Assembly (NCBI RefSeq): GCF_030053415.1
Contig: NZ_JASGBJ010000002.1
Coordinates: forward strand, 1,054,001 to 1,118,000
From: Marinobacter sp. CHS3-4
GTDB taxonomy: Bacteria; Pseudomonadota; Gammaproteobacteria; Pseudomonadales; Oleiphilaceae
DNA length: 64,000 nt
Reading direction: 5' to 3'
Below the pieces are notes generated by a model. The model made no database searches. It was not told the DNA's origin and saw nothing but the letters and a program-made list of their open reading frames with translations. The position numbers and the translations under genes are program-made. Shown piece by piece: positions 29,619 through 39,373 of the stretch. Within the stretch, counting starts at the first letter, position 1. Each line of letters starts with the position of its first letter.

Positions 29619-31223
29619 ATGCCACAATCCTACGAATTTGATGTACTGATCATTGGCAGCGGTGCGGCCGGCCTGACGGTGGCACTGAATCTGCCAACAC
29701 ACCTCCAGGTTGCTGTGATCAGTAAAGGCGATATCAGCAGCGGTGCTACTCTCTGGGCTCAGGGGGGAATCGCAGCGGTTCTGGACGATCAGGATTCTCT
29801 GGAAAACCATGTGAACGACACGCTCAACGCCGGCGGCGGACTCTGCCATGAAGATGCTGTGCGTTTTACCGTTGAGCATGGCCGCGAAAGCATCAACTGG
29901 CTGATCGACAGCGGCGTCGATTTTAGTCGAGATGAGCAGGCGCAGTATCATTTGACCCGCGAGGGCGGCCACAGCCATCGCCGGATTATCCACGCCGCCG
30001 ACGCCACCGGGCATGCTGTGTCCACGACGCTGGCATCCCAGGCTCAGGCCCGGCCCAATATTCACCTGATGTCCCAGCGGGTGGCCGTGGATCTAATCAC
30101 CAATCGCAAGCTGGCATTGCCGGGCAATGCCTGTGTTGGCGCCTATATTCTTAACCTGGACGACAATCACGTAGAACTTTTTCGCGCCCGTTTCACCATT
30201 ATTGCAACCGGAGGCGCGAGCAAGGCTTATCGCTATACCACCAATCCGGACGGTGCTTCGGGCGACGGCATTGCCATGGCCTGGCGGGCGGGCTGCCGGG
30301 TGGGCAACATGGAATTCAACCAGTTCCATCCCACGTGCCTGTACCACCCCCACGCCAAGTCGTTCCTGATTACCGAGGCGGTTCGTGGAGAAGGCGGCGT
30401 TTTGCGTTTGCCAGATGGGCAACGCTTCATGGATCGATTCGACCAGCGAGGCGAACTGGCACCGAGAGACATCGTAGCGCGAGCCATCGACCATGAGATG
30501 AAGCGACTGGGTGCGGATCATCTGTACCTGGATATCAGCCACCAGTCAGTGGATTTTATCAAGCACCACTTTCCGACCATCTACGAAAAGTGCCTGACCT
30601 TCGGGATTGATATGGCTAAAGAGCCTATTCCGGTGGTTCCTGCCGCGCACTACACCTGCGGCGGCATTCTGAGTGACGATCGCGCCCGCACCGACATCAA
30701 TCAGCTATACGTAGTGGGCGAAGCAGCCTTCACCGGCCTGCATGGTGCTAACCGGATGGCCAGCAATTCTCTCCTGGAGTGCCTGGTCTACGGGCGCGCA
30801 GCCGCCGCCGACATTACCCGCCGCGAATCGGACATACCCGCACCACCACCGGCACCAGACTGGGACGAGAGCCAGGTTCGGGATTCCGACGAAGACGTCG
30901 TCATTTCCCATAACTGGGACGAATTGCGGCACTTCATGTGGGACTACGTTGGCATCGTGCGCACCACCAAACGCCTGCAACGCGCCAAGCACCGCATCGA
31001 CCTTCTGGAGCGGGAAATCGGCGAATTTTACAGCAACTACCGCGTGTCCAATGACCTTCTGGAGTTGCGTAACCTGGTCACGGTGGCCGATCTGATCATT
31101 TGTTCGGCGTTGCAGCGTCGGGAAAGTCGCGGCCTGCATTACACTCTGGACTTCCCGGGACTGCTCCATGAGGCAAAAGACACCGTATTGACTCCCACAA
31201 CCTATCGAAGCCCGGCTCCCTGA
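29619..31223 (+). CDS. nadB: L-aspartate oxidase
   Basis: NadB oxidises L-aspartate to iminoaspartate with FAD, the first step of NAD synthesis. The protein has the FAD-binding [11 protein letters not shown] at its N-terminus, the conserved [22 protein letters not shown] region and the [18 protein letters not shown] segment. Length and signatures fit L-aspartate oxidase rather than SdhA. I prefer the ATG at 29619 ([13 protein letters not shown]), which matches other NadB N-termini. The ATG at 29598 would add seven residues and lacks a ribosome site as well. It is divergent from algU. Confidence 0.93.
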   Translation: MPQSYEFDVLIIGSGAAGLTVALNLPTHLQVAVISKGDISSGATLWAQGGIAAVLDDQDSLENHVNDTLNAGGGLCHEDAVRFTVEHGRESINWLIDSGVDFSRDEQAQYHLTREGGHSHRRIIHAADATGHAVSTTLASQAQARPNIHLMSQRVAVDLITNRKLALPGNACVGAYILNLDDNHVELFRARFTIIATGGASKAYRYTTNPDGASGDGIAMAWRAGCRVGNMEFNQFHPTCLYHPHAKSFLITEAVRGEGGVLRLPDGQRFMDRFDQRGELAPRDIVARAIDHEMKRLGADHLYLDISHQSVDFIKHHFPTIYEKCLTFGIDMAKEPIPVVPAAHYTCGGILSDDRARTDINQLYVVGEAAFTGLHGANRMASNSLLECLVYGRAAAADITRRESDIPAPPPAPDWDESQVRDSDEDVVISHNWDELRHFMWDYVGIVRTTKRLQRAKHRIDLLEREIGEFYSNYRVSNDLLELRNLVTVADLIICSALQRRESRGLHYTLDFPGLLHEAKDTVLTPTTYRSPAP

Positions 31224-31267
31224 GCCGATGATCATCACCGTACATCCGTTTTTAACTGTGAGGCCGA

Positions 31268-31522
31268 ATGTCTGAAAATGCCGAATTCAATCGCCTGTGG
31301 TGGCACAGCCGCCGGGGAATGCTTGAACTGGATGTCTTGCTGATTCCATTCCTGGAACAGGCCTACCGTGACCTGCCTGCAGAAGACCAGGCGCGTTATC
31401 ACAAGCTGATCACCTGCGAAGACACGGACATGTTCGAATGGTTCATGCAGCGAAGCCGTCCTGAAGATCCCGACCTTCAACGGATTGTGGATCTAATCCT
31501 GAATCGTGTTCAGCCGGACTGA
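31268..31522 (+). CDS. sdhE: Succinate dehydrogenase flavinylation factor SdhE (YgfY)
   Basis: SdhE helps attach FAD covalently to SdhA. The 84 residues contain the RRGMLELD motif near 14-21, essential for the family, and a small helical fold. GAGG precedes the ATG. Its stop overlaps the GTG start of the following ygfX-like gene by 17 bases. The sdhE-ygfX order is known in E. coli (ygfYX). Confidence 0.95.
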   Translation: MSENAEFNRLWWHSRRGMLELDVLLIPFLEQAYRDLPAEDQARYHKLITCEDTDMFEWFMQRSRPEDPDLQRIVDLILNRVQPD

Positions 31523-31976
31523 CATTCCGATTACCCCAAGCCACTGGGTAGGCGCAATCGCCAGCCTGCCCTGGCTTTGCCTGGGTGTCTTTACTCTGAT
31601 TCTGGCGCTGTCCTTTGGATCCGCTTTTTTGCTTTTGCTGGCAGCTTCTGTTGGCGGCGCCGTCTATCAATGGAACCTCAATGGCCGCCTGGGCCTGGCA
31701 AAATCCATCACTCGGCTGATAGTGACCGAAAGCGGGATTGTCGCCGAGCGGCGCGATGGGCAGCAGTTAACGGTCACGGTTGAGCCCGAGAGCCGCCTCT
31801 ATTTCAGACTCATGATCTTGAAACTCAGGCCAACCAACTCCAACTACAATCCGATAACAGTGTTACTGTGGTCCATGACCAGCGGTGCGGGAAACATCTC
31901 AACTGACCTGCACCGCCGCTTGCGAGTCTGGCTTAATCTTGGCCCGCAAAGCTCCGATCATCACCAAATCGAATAG
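31506..31976 (+). CDS. ygfX: YgfX-family membrane protein
   Basis: The 156-residue protein starts at a GTG (31506-31508) that lies inside sdhE. It has two hydrophobic segments near 16-36 and 37-53 and a polar C-terminal domain. In E. coli YgfX (CptA) is partner of the SdhE toxin-antitoxin-like pair. The reading here is based on position right after sdhE, size and membrane layout; sequence resemblance alone would be a weaker claim. A later start is possible. Confidence 0.75.
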   Translation: MFSRTDIPITPSHWVGAIASLPWLCLGVFTLILALSFGSAFLLLLAASVGGAVYQWNLNGRLGLAKSITRLIVTESGIVAERRDGQQLTVTVEPESRLYFRLMILKLRPTNSNYNPITVLLWSMTSGAGNISTDLHRRLRVWLNLGPQSSDHHQIE

Positions 31977-31990
31977 TATGGGAGAACGTC

Positions 31991-32989
31991 ATGTCCGAAT
32001 CGGGAGCAGCGGTGGCACAATTCCCTCTACCCAGCCCCGCCAGAATCATGGCCGACGATCAGATTATCTTTCGGATTTCAGGGCCTGGCACCGATAAGTT
32101 TCTGCAGGGCCAGTTCAGCCAACAGGTAGAAGATGCCACCGAACAATTCTCGCCTAGAGCCTCCGCCTGCACACCAAAAGGCAGAGCTTATTGCCTGACC
32201 CGCATGGTGCGTGACGGCAGCGATATCCTCATCGCGCTTCCGGAGGCTCTGGTGGAAGAAACGGTCACCCACCTGAGAAAATACCTGATGTTGTTCCGTG
32301 GCACTTCCATGGAAGCAGAATCAGACGCACGCCTTATTGGCTTGCTCGGGGCCGAATCGGCCAACGCGCTTCTGTCTGGCGCAGCCGAGCAGCTTTCTTT
32401 TCCTTCCGACAGTGCACGAATTTCAGGCGGACATCTTATCCGGACGATGGATACGGCTGAGGGACTGGCACGCTTTGAGTTCTGGCAAACGGAAGAATTG
32501 CCGGCAGATGCCCATGATGCGCTCGCACGTATCCCGGAACATTCAAGGGCCACCTGGCAGGCATCCGAAATTGCTGCCGGCGTCCCTGGTCTGACTCCGG
32601 ACACCCGAGAAAGCTTCGTGCCACAAATGCTCAACTGGCAGCATCTGGGCGGCGTGCATTTTAAAAAGGGCTGCTATACCGGCCAGGAAGTCATCGCGCG
32701 AATGCATTTCTTGGGTCAGCTCAAGAAAAGCCTGTTTCGATTTTCTTGCCCGGCTGGCACAGAAACACCGGAAGTGGGAATGGCGCTGAAAAACGAAGGG
32801 CGCTCGGTCGGCGAGATCGTCAATGCAATTGGATTATCGGATGGCAGTAGCCAGTGTCTGGCCGTTGTCCGACACGACGCAGCGGAAGAATCACTGGTAA
32901 CGGACGCAGCTCCGGAAACCCCTCTGACACTCTTGCCGCTCCCTTATCGGGTCAGCGAGCGCGAGCCAGCCGAGACGTCTGATACATAA
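31991..32989 (+). CDS. ygfZ: Folate-binding protein YgfZ
   Basis: YgfZ binds tetrahydrofolate and supports maturation of certain Fe-S proteins such as MiaB. The 332 residues contain the signature KKGCYTGQEV near 226-235, in the typical C-terminal third, and no methyltransferase motifs. A ribosome site GGGAG lies before the ATG. It follows ygfX by 14 bases, and the operon nadB-sdhE-ygfX-ygfZ groups flavin, succinate dehydrogenase and Fe-S functions. It ends just upstream of a new promoter. Confidence 0.94.
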   Translation: MSESGAAVAQFPLPSPARIMADDQIIFRISGPGTDKFLQGQFSQQVEDATEQFSPRASACTPKGRAYCLTRMVRDGSDILIALPEALVEETVTHLRKYLMLFRGTSMEAESDARLIGLLGAESANALLSGAAEQLSFPSDSARISGGHLIRTMDTAEGLARFEFWQTEELPADAHDALARIPEHSRATWQASEIAAGVPGLTPDTRESFVPQMLNWQHLGGVHFKKGCYTGQEVIARMHFLGQLKKSLFRFSCPAGTETPEVGMALKNEGRSVGEIVNAIGLSDGSSQCLAVVRHDAAEESLVTDAAPETPLTLLPLPYRVSEREPAETSDT

Positions 32990-32990
32990 G

Positions 32991-33023
32991 TTGACAGGAA
33001 GAATCCTGAAAATTTGCTATAAC
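32991..33023 (+). promoter_or_regulatory. Promoter of the HDOD gene with flanking inverted repeat
   Basis: TTGACA (32991-32996) lies 21 bases before TATAAC (33018-33023), a spacing too long for a normal promoter. However, TGC directly before TATAAC makes an extended -10. Perfect inverted copies ACAGGAAG (32994-33001) and CTTCCTGT (33023-33030) flank the -10, suggesting a regulator site. Confidence 0.45.
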
Positions 33024-33099
33024 TTCCTGTACACCATGAACATAGGGGCGAGAACGATGATCGTGATTGCCTCTTTCAATGTGCGGACCCTAACAGACC

Positions 33100-33933
33100 A
33101 TGTCGAATATTGTTGAAACGATAAAGAACGATCTCACCAGCGCAATCGAAAACGACAAGCTTGTGCTGCCGACTCTCCCTGAGGCAGCTCTTCAGGTACG
33201 CGAGATCGCTGAAAACGAAGATTCTGCGATCCTCGATCTGGTGAAAGTCATCAGTACCGATACGGCCCTATCTGCCAGAATTATCCGTGTCTGTAATAGC
33301 CCGCTGTTTCGCGGCAGCCGGGCCATCGAAAACCTGAACATGGCGGTCAGCCGTCTGGGCATGGCCTACACCAGCAACCTGGCCATGGGGCTTGCCATGG
33401 AACAGATGTTCCAGGCCACCTCTGACATGATCGATAAGCGCCTGCGAGCCACCTGGCAGACCAGCACTGAAGTGGCTGGCGTCTGCCACGTTCTAGCTCA
33501 ACACTACACCAAATTGAAACCGGATCAGGCGACGCTGGCAGGCCTTGTCCACCTGATCGGAGTGCTGCCCATACTCAGATACGTGGAAGACAGTGACATC
33601 CAGATCAGCAGCATCATGCTGGACAACGTCATTGACGAGCTGCATCCACGAATTGGCGCAGCCATTCTCAAAACCTGGGACTTCCCCAAGGATTTGCAAA
33701 ACGTGCCGCTGGAATACGCCAACTTCCAGCGAGAAGTCCCAGCGCCCGACTACGCAGACCTGGTGATGATTGCCAACCTTCAGCTGATCGCCGGCACAGA
33801 TCACCCCTGGAATGAGATGGATTGGAAAACTATCTCGGCGTTTGATCGCCTGGGACTGGATCCCGAAGTGGACATGAGCGGGGAAGAGGACCTGAACGCC
33901 GAGATGGAAGCCGCCATGGCGCTGCTCAAATAG
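33100..33933 (+). CDS. Stand-alone HDOD-domain protein
   Basis: The 277 residues are almost entirely one HDOD domain: LPTLPEAALQVREIAE near 27-42, ISTDTALSARIIRVCNSPLF near 50-69, and GLVHLIGVLP near 148-157 in place of the HD motif. HDOD proteins relay signals but lack hydrolase activity. The gene is alone with its own promoter and terminator. No classic ribosome site precedes the ATG at 33100; an out-of-frame short frame (33036-33116) ends just inside it and may couple translation. A second HDOD gene is at 2788-4158. Confidence 0.88.
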   Translation: MSNIVETIKNDLTSAIENDKLVLPTLPEAALQVREIAENEDSAILDLVKVISTDTALSARIIRVCNSPLFRGSRAIENLNMAVSRLGMAYTSNLAMGLAMEQMFQATSDMIDKRLRATWQTSTEVAGVCHVLAQHYTKLKPDQATLAGLVHLIGVLPILRYVEDSDIQISSIMLDNVIDELHPRIGAAILKTWDFPKDLQNVPLEYANFQREVPAPDYADLVMIANLQLIAGTDHPWNEMDWKTISAFDRLGLDPEVDMSGEEDLNAEMEAAMALLK

Positions 33934-33937
33934 AGGT

Positions 33938-33964
33938 GGCCTGAAGACAGCCCTCAGGCCTTTT
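33938..33964 (+). terminator. Intrinsic terminator of the HDOD gene
   Basis: GGCCTGA (33938-33944) and TCAGGCC (33954-33960) pair around a 9-base loop and are followed by TTTT. The right arm overlaps the last codons of convergent ung. Confidence 0.65.
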
Positions 33965-34688
33965 CGTACCTTTGCAAAAGCTGTTCTTTGGAGGGCAATG
34001 ACCAGTCGATAGCTGGCTTGCCCTGCTGGTTCAGCCACGCGTTCGCCTTCGAAAAGTGCTGGCACCCGAAGAATCCACGATAGGCGCTCAATGGCGACGG
34101 GTGAGGACTTTCCAGCACCAGATGACGAGTACGATCAATCGCCTTGCCTTTCTTACGGGCGGGACTGCCCCACAATAAAAACACCACGCCCTCTCTTTCG
34201 CGGTTGACCAGATCAATCACTTGATCGGTAAACTGCTCCCAGCCTTGCCCCTGATGAGCCCCAGCCTGCCCCTGCACCACCGTCAGCACGGTATTCAGCA
34301 ACAGTACGCCCTGTTCGGCCCAGGTTTGCAGGCAGCCGTGATCCGGCGGCACGAAACCCGTGTTGTCATGAAGCTCTTTGAAAATGTTCTGCAGAGACGG
34401 AGGGTTGGGGACGTGAGGTCGAACAGAGAACGACAGGCCGTGGGCCTGGCCCGGACCATGATATGGGTCCTGCCCCAACACCACCACTGACACTTTATCC
34501 AGCGGGGTGCTGTTCAGAGCATTGAAAACAAAACGCCGGGGCGGAAACAGGGTTTTACCAGCGGCGTCCTCCGAGGCAATGAATTCCGCCAGAGAACGCA
34601 TGTACGGCTGCTGAAATTCCGCGCCCAGGTGTTCAAGCCATCCCCGGCCGGGCCGGAGATAGCCAGCCAGCTCGTCCGCAGGATGCAT
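33954..34688 (-). CDS. ung: Uracil-DNA glycosylase
   Basis: Ung removes uracil from DNA, starting base-excision repair. The 244 residues contain the water-activating motif [14 protein letters not shown] near 71-84 and the DNA-intercalation motif [11 protein letters not shown] near 195-205. The size is normal. It lies two bases after lysS in the same direction, so it is probably cotranscribed with prfB-lysS. It is convergent with the HDOD gene. Confidence 0.96.
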   Translation of the reverse strand: MHPADELAGYLRPGRGWLEHLGAEFQQPYMRSLAEFIASEDAAGKTLFPPRRFVFNALNSTPLDKVSVVVLGQDPYHGPGQAHGLSFSVRPHVPNPPSLQNIFKELHDNTGFVPPDHGCLQTWAEQGVLLLNTVLTVVQGQAGAHQGQGWEQFTDQVIDLVNREREGVVFLLWGSPARKKGKAIDRTRHLVLESPHPSPLSAYRGFFGCQHFSKANAWLNQQGKPAIDWSLPSKEQLLQRYEKA

Positions 34689-34690
34689 GC

Positions 34691-36229
34691 TTACTCGGAC
34701 TCTTTCTCTTTGCCAGAGTCCGGTCTGTGTTCCGGACGCATGGCAGGGAACAGGATAACGTCACGGATGGACGGGGAATCTGTCAGCAGCATGGCCAGGC
34801 GGTCAATGCCAATACCTTCGCCCGCAGTGGGCGGTAAGCCATACTCCAGGGCCATGACGTAGTCCTCGTCATAAAACATGGCTTCGTCGTCTCCGGCATC
34901 CTTCTCGGCCACCTGTTCACGGAAACGCTCGGCCTGGTCTTCGGCGTCGTTCAGCTCCGAGAAGCCATTGGCAATTTCGCGACCGCCCACAAAGAATTCA
35001 AAGCGCTCGGTGACGAATGGATCGGCATCTTTGCAACGGGCCAGCGGCGACACTTCTTTAGGGTATTCCGTGATGAAGGTCGGCTGGATCAGACGATGTT
35101 CTGCCGTAGCTTCAAAGATTTCAATCTGTACTTTGCCCAGGCCCCAGCTGTCTTTGAGCTGGATGTTCAGGTCTCTGGCGACCTGGCGGGCGCTGGCGTC
35201 ATCGGCCAACTGCTCGCGCTTGATGTCCGGATTGTGACGCAGGATAGCGTCCACCACCGTCAGGCGTTCAAACGGCTTGCCGAAATCGTACTCGACCGTT
35301 TCTTCTTCCCCATTGGCCAGGGCGCGGCGATTAGTCACGATGGTGTCACCGAGCACGGTCTGGGTGATGGTGCGAAGCATGTCCTCAGTCAGGTCCATGA
35401 GGTCATTGTAATCCGCGTAGGCCTGGTAGAACTCCACCATGGTGAATTCCGGGTTGTGCCGGGTGGATAAACCCTCATTGCGGAAATTCCGGTTAATCTC
35501 AAAGACCCGCTCGAAACCGCCCACAACCAGACGCTTCAGGTAGAGCTCCGGCGCAATACGCAGATACATGTCCATGCCCAGCGCGTTGTGATGGGTCACG
35601 AAAGGACGCGCCGTAGCGCCACCAGGAATCACCTGCAGCATCGGCGTTTCCACTTCCATGAAGTCGCGGTCTGTGAAGTACTGACGCATGGTGTTAATGA
35701 TCTTCGAGCGAGCGAGGAAGACACGACGGCTGTCTTCGTTCACCATCAGATCCACGTACCGCTGGCGATAACGGGCTTCCATATCCGTCAGCCCCTTGTG
35801 CTTCTCTGGCAGTGGACGCAAGGATTTGGTGAGTAGCACGTACTCATCCATGGTCACATAAAGATCGCCCTTACCGGATTTCGAAAGCGTTCCACGCACG
35901 CCCACAATGTCGCCCAGATCCCAGTGCTTGGTGTCCTTCTGCACATCTTTGGACGCGTATATCTGAATACGGCCGGTCATGTCCTGAACAACCTTGAACG
36001 CCTTACGATCCAGCATCATGCGGCCGGCAATGGCCACCTGAACACCCATTTCCGCCAACTCTTCCTTGGTTTTCTCGCCGTATTTGGCCTGCAACTCGGC
36101 GGCAGAGGCATCACGGCGGAAATCGTTGGGGAAGGCATTGCCCTGATCGCGCAGGTCCGACAACTTGGCGCGACGTTCGGCAATCAGCTTGTTGTCATCC
36201 TGGTGTGGGTTCTGGGTCTGCTCAGTCAT
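34691..36229 (-). CDS. lysS: Lysyl-tRNA synthetase, class II
   Basis: LysS charges tRNA-Lys. The 512 residues have an OB-fold anticodon domain (about 65-170). The class II motifs include RFRSE-like motif 2 ([18 protein letters not shown]) and motif 3, [13 protein letters not shown] near 477-489. The size is normal. It follows prfB by 50 bases, the same recJ-prfB-lysS order as in E. coli. A weak ribosome site (GTGAGCC) precedes the ATG at 36227-36229. Confidence 0.96.
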   Translation of the reverse strand: MTEQTQNPHQDDNKLIAERRAKLSDLRDQGNAFPNDFRRDASAAELQAKYGEKTKEELAEMGVQVAIAGRMMLDRKAFKVVQDMTGRIQIYASKDVQKDTKHWDLGDIVGVRGTLSKSGKGDLYVTMDEYVLLTKSLRPLPEKHKGLTDMEARYRQRYVDLMVNEDSRRVFLARSKIINTMRQYFTDRDFMEVETPMLQVIPGGATARPFVTHHNALGMDMYLRIAPELYLKRLVVGGFERVFEINRNFRNEGLSTRHNPEFTMVEFYQAYADYNDLMDLTEDMLRTITQTVLGDTIVTNRRALANGEEETVEYDFGKPFERLTVVDAILRHNPDIKREQLADDASARQVARDLNIQLKDSWGLGKVQIEIFEATAEHRLIQPTFITEYPKEVSPLARCKDADPFVTERFEFFVGGREIANGFSELNDAEDQAERFREQVAEKDAGDDEAMFYDEDYVMALEYGLPPTAGEGIGIDRLAMLLTDSPSIRDVILFPAMRPEHRPDSGKEKESE

Positions 36230-36279
36230 GTTGGCTCACTAAAATCGGGTTGTCGGGTATAGGTTTTGGTCGGCGCTGT

Positions 36280-37375
36280 TTACAACGCCATTTTCAGACT
36301 GGCTTCGATAAACTTGTCGATGTCGCCGTCCAGAACGTTCTGCGTATTGCTGGTTTCCACCTTTGTCCGCAGATCCTTGATGCGGCTGTCGTCCAGCACA
36401 TAGGAGCGAATCTGGCTGCCCCAGCCAATGTCGGCCTTGGCGTCTTCCGCTTTCTGTTTCTCGGCGTTGCGCTCCTGCATCTCTCGTTCGAACAGCTTGG
36501 CCTTCAACTGCTTCATGGCCTGGTCTTTGTTCTGATGCTGGCTCCGGCCAGCCTGACAGGCCACCACAATGCCCGTGGGGTTGTGGGTCAGCCGGACCGC
36601 CGACTCGGTACGGTTAACGTGCTGACCACCGGCGCCGGACGCACGGTAAACATCGACTCGAAGATCGGATGGGTCGATCTCGATTTCGAAACTGTCATCC
36701 ACTTCTGGCGACACGAATACAGATGAGAATGAGGTATGACGACGGTTACCGGAATCAAACGGTGACTTACGGACAAGACGGTGAACGCCGGTTTCTGTCC
36801 GCAACCAGCCATAGGCGTAGTCGCCCTGAATGTGAATCGTGGCACTTTTGATGCCTGCTACATCCCCTTCCTGCAGCTCCACGATCTCTGCTTTGAACCC
36901 ACGACGCTCAGCCCACCGCAAGTACATACGCAGCAGCATGTTGCCCCAATCCTGAGCTTCGGTACCACCAGAGCCGGCCTGGATATCCAGATAGGCATTG
37001 TTGGCGTCCATTTCTCCGGAAAACATCCGACGGAACTCGAGCTTTTCCAGTTCCTTATCCAGTCCTTCAAGATCGGATTCGATCTCGCCAACGGTGCCTT
37101 CGTCCTCTTCTTCGGCCGCCATTTCAAGCAAACCATCGGCGTCGTCGAGACCAGAGGAGAGGTTGTCGATGGTGCGAACAATCAGTTCAAGATCGGCGCG
37201 CTCTTTACCCAGCGCCTGTGCCCGGTCCGGGTCATCCCAGACAGACGGAATTTCCAGTTCACGCTCTACTTCGGTCAGTCTTTCACTACGCTGATCGTAG
37301 TCAAAGATACCCCCTGAGCGCTTCGGTGCGCTCACGAAGCTCTTTAATCTTCGTCACAATGGGATTAATTTCCAT
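36280..37375 (-). CDS. prfB: Peptide chain release factor 2, programmed frameshift
   Basis: RF2 releases peptides at UGA and UAA. The gene needs a +1 frameshift after codon 24: the first part (ATG 37373-37375) ends at an in-frame TGA at 37301-37303. Decoding then continues one base on to 36280, giving 364 residues. The main part contains the SPF-type recognition segment ([15 protein letters not shown]) and the catalytic GAGGQHVN. Without the shift only a start inside the second frame would be seen. The order recJ-prfB-lysS is conserved. The frameshift lets low RF2 raise its own synthesis. Confidence 0.95.
37300..37315 (-). other. prfB +1 programmed frameshift site
   Basis: On the minus strand AGGGGG (37310-37315) is followed by TAT, then CTT-TGA-C (37300-37306). 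The anti-Shine-Dalgarno-binding AGGGGG, three-base spacing and CTT slip codon before TGA-C match the E. coli site exactly, base for base. Confidence 0.95.
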
Positions 37376-37525
37376 GAAATCCTTACTCGCCAAATAGGAA
37401 ATGAGTGCGATCAAAATCAGACGCGAGATTCTACCGGAAATTGGTTGTTAAATCAGCCAGCGGTTGGAGCCGGACCTCGTATCAGAGTCACTTTGACCGC
37501 GGCGGTCAATGTTTGGAATTATCAC

Positions 37526-37618
37526 GGCGCGGAGGTGGAGGCTCTTTTCTGCAGGGACAAAGGTGTCTGAGCGAAGCGAGTTCTTTTCCCGAAAGAAAAG
37601 AGCCTCCACCTCTGCGCC
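37526..37618. repeat. 93-bp inverted-repeat element between recJ and prfB
   Basis: A 25-base left arm (37526-37550) and right arm (37594-37618) are inverted copies with a single mismatch. The enclosed 43 bases include GAGCGAAGCGAG, itself partly palindromic. No protein-coding frame, target duplication or transposase is evident. The arms could form a long hairpin in either transcript. It may be a terminator-like or dispersed non-coding element. I saw no second copy in this window. Confidence 0.7.
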
Positions 37619-37634
37619 AGTCCCCCTGCCTGAA

Positions 37635-39368
37635 TTACCCCAAAGGCTCAAGGTAGTCGATCAACAACTGAAGGTTGGTACGCCCGCGAAAGGTATTGGC
37701 ATCCGGCTTGTAGACCACCCGCGCGCCAGTGCGAGTGTAATCCGGCACTTCCGGGCCGGTATTGAAGGCAATGCCGTCAATCAGCCCATTGCCACCTTTC
37801 GGCTGAAGCACAAGTTTCAAATGGTTTTCGCCAACGATCCGTTGGTTGACGACCTGAAACTCACCATCAAAAACCGGCTCCGGGAAATGCTGTCCCCAGG
37901 GACCGGCGCGCTTCAAAAGATTGGCGGTTTCCAGACAAAGCTCATCCTGCTCCAGAGGGCCATCCGTGGTGATGGCCGCCTCAAGGTCGCTGGCACTGAG
38001 GGTTTCCCGAACGGCTTCATCGAAGGCCTTACCGAACGCTTCAAAATCGTCTTTCGCAAGCGTCATACCCGCCGCCATCGCATGGCCACCGAATTTTTTC
38101 ATAATCCCCGGATGCCGTGAGTCCACGTTTGCCAGTACATCACGAATATGGAGACCGGGAATGGAACGGGCCGAGCCCTTGATGTCCCGGCCGTTTTCAT
38201 CTGGCGCAAAGGCAATGGTCGGGCGGTGGGTTTGCTCACGAATGCGAGCGGCAAGGATACCAATCACGCCCTGATGCCAGTCGGTATCGAACAGCGTCAG
38301 CCCCCAGGGCAAACCTTCCAGGTCCAGCGACATGGAGGCCAACAGATCCTGGGCCTGGGCTTTCATGTCTTTTTCGATGGTGCGGCGTTCACGGTTGAAG
38401 GTATCCAGTTCGCGGGCCAGTCGCAGTGCTTCGTCGCGGCTGTCGGCCAGCAGGCAGGCAATACCAACACTCATATCGTCCAGACGACCGGCCGCGTTCA
38501 GTCTTGGGCCAACCACGAAACCCAGGTCGGTTGAGCTGATTTCCTTGTGATCACGCCCCGCCACTTCCAGAAGTGCCAGAATGCCAGGCCGGGCCTCGCC
38601 CTGACGGATTCTGCGCAGGCCCTGTTCGACAAAAATCCGGTTGTTGTGATCCAGTGGCACCACGTCGGCAACAGTGCCCAGCGCCACAAGATCCAGCAGG
38701 CTACCCAGGTTTGGCTGAGGGTCTGGTAACAGGTTCTGTTCGCGAAGGTGCTTTCGCAGAGCGGTCAGAACATAGAACATCACCCCAACACCCGCTGCGT
38801 TTTTGCTCAGAAACGGACAGCCCGGTTGATTGGGATTCACGATGGCATCTGCGTCTGGCAGCACTTCGCCCGCCAGGTGATGGTCTGTCACAACGACAGA
38901 CACACCCTGCTCCTTAGCGGCACGGACACCCTCAACGGCGGCAATGCCGTTGTCCACGGTGATCATCAGGTCTGGCAGCGCGCCTTCTGAAGCAAGGCGT
39001 TCAATAATGCCTGGCGTCAAACCATAGCCATCGGCAAACCGGCTGGGCACTCGGAAATCCACCTGCTGCAACCCCAACATACCCAGACCCAGCATCGCGA
39101 CGGCGGTACTGGTTGCGCCATCGGCATCGAAGTCACCTAAAACCATCACGCGCCGTTGCTGTGCGATGGCTTCCGCCAGCAACTCAACGGCGCGATCGAC
39201 GCCACGCAGATCCATGGGCGACGCAAGGTGCTTCAGTGTGTAGCTCAGTTGGTCGTCAGAGGTGACACCGCGGGCGGCATAAAGGCGTTGTAGCAAAGGA
39301 GGCAAGTTGTGCCCCCAATCCAGCTGTCGGGCCGGACTGGGGCGACGGAGGATCTTCTTCGTGGTCAT
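37635..39368 (-). CDS. recJ: Single-strand-specific exonuclease RecJ
   Basis: RecJ is a 5'-3' single-strand exonuclease in recombination and mismatch repair. The 577 residues contain the DHH-family motifs GDFDADGATSTA near 77-88, TVDNG near 136-140 and DHHLAGE near 161-167, and the C-terminal DHHA1 region with GGHAMAAGMTL. The size is normal. It is followed by prfB across 259 bases and preceded five bases away by thrC, all in the same direction. A wsp-type cluster lies at the prfB side of recJ in Pseudomonas (from memory) but is absent here. Confidence 0.95.
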   Translation of the reverse strand: MTTKKILRRPSPARQLDWGHNLPPLLQRLYAARGVTSDDQLSYTLKHLASPMDLRGVDRAVELLAEAIAQQRRVMVLGDFDADGATSTAVAMLGLGMLGLQQVDFRVPSRFADGYGLTPGIIERLASEGALPDLMITVDNGIAAVEGVRAAKEQGVSVVVTDHHLAGEVLPDADAIVNPNQPGCPFLSKNAAGVGVMFYVLTALRKHLREQNLLPDPQPNLGSLLDLVALGTVADVVPLDHNNRIFVEQGLRRIRQGEARPGILALLEVAGRDHKEISSTDLGFVVGPRLNAAGRLDDMSVGIACLLADSRDEALRLARELDTFNRERRTIEKDMKAQAQDLLASMSLDLEGLPWGLTLFDTDWHQGVIGILAARIREQTHRPTIAFAPDENGRDIKGSARSIPGLHIRDVLANVDSRHPGIMKKFGGHAMAAGMTLAKDDFEAFGKAFDEAVRETLSASDLEAAITTDGPLEQDELCLETANLLKRAGPWGQHFPEPVFDGEFQVVNQRIVGENHLKLVLQPKGGNGLIDGIAFNTGPEVPDYTRTGARVVYKPDANTFRGRTNLQLLIDYLEPLG

Positions 39369-39373
39369 ACCGC

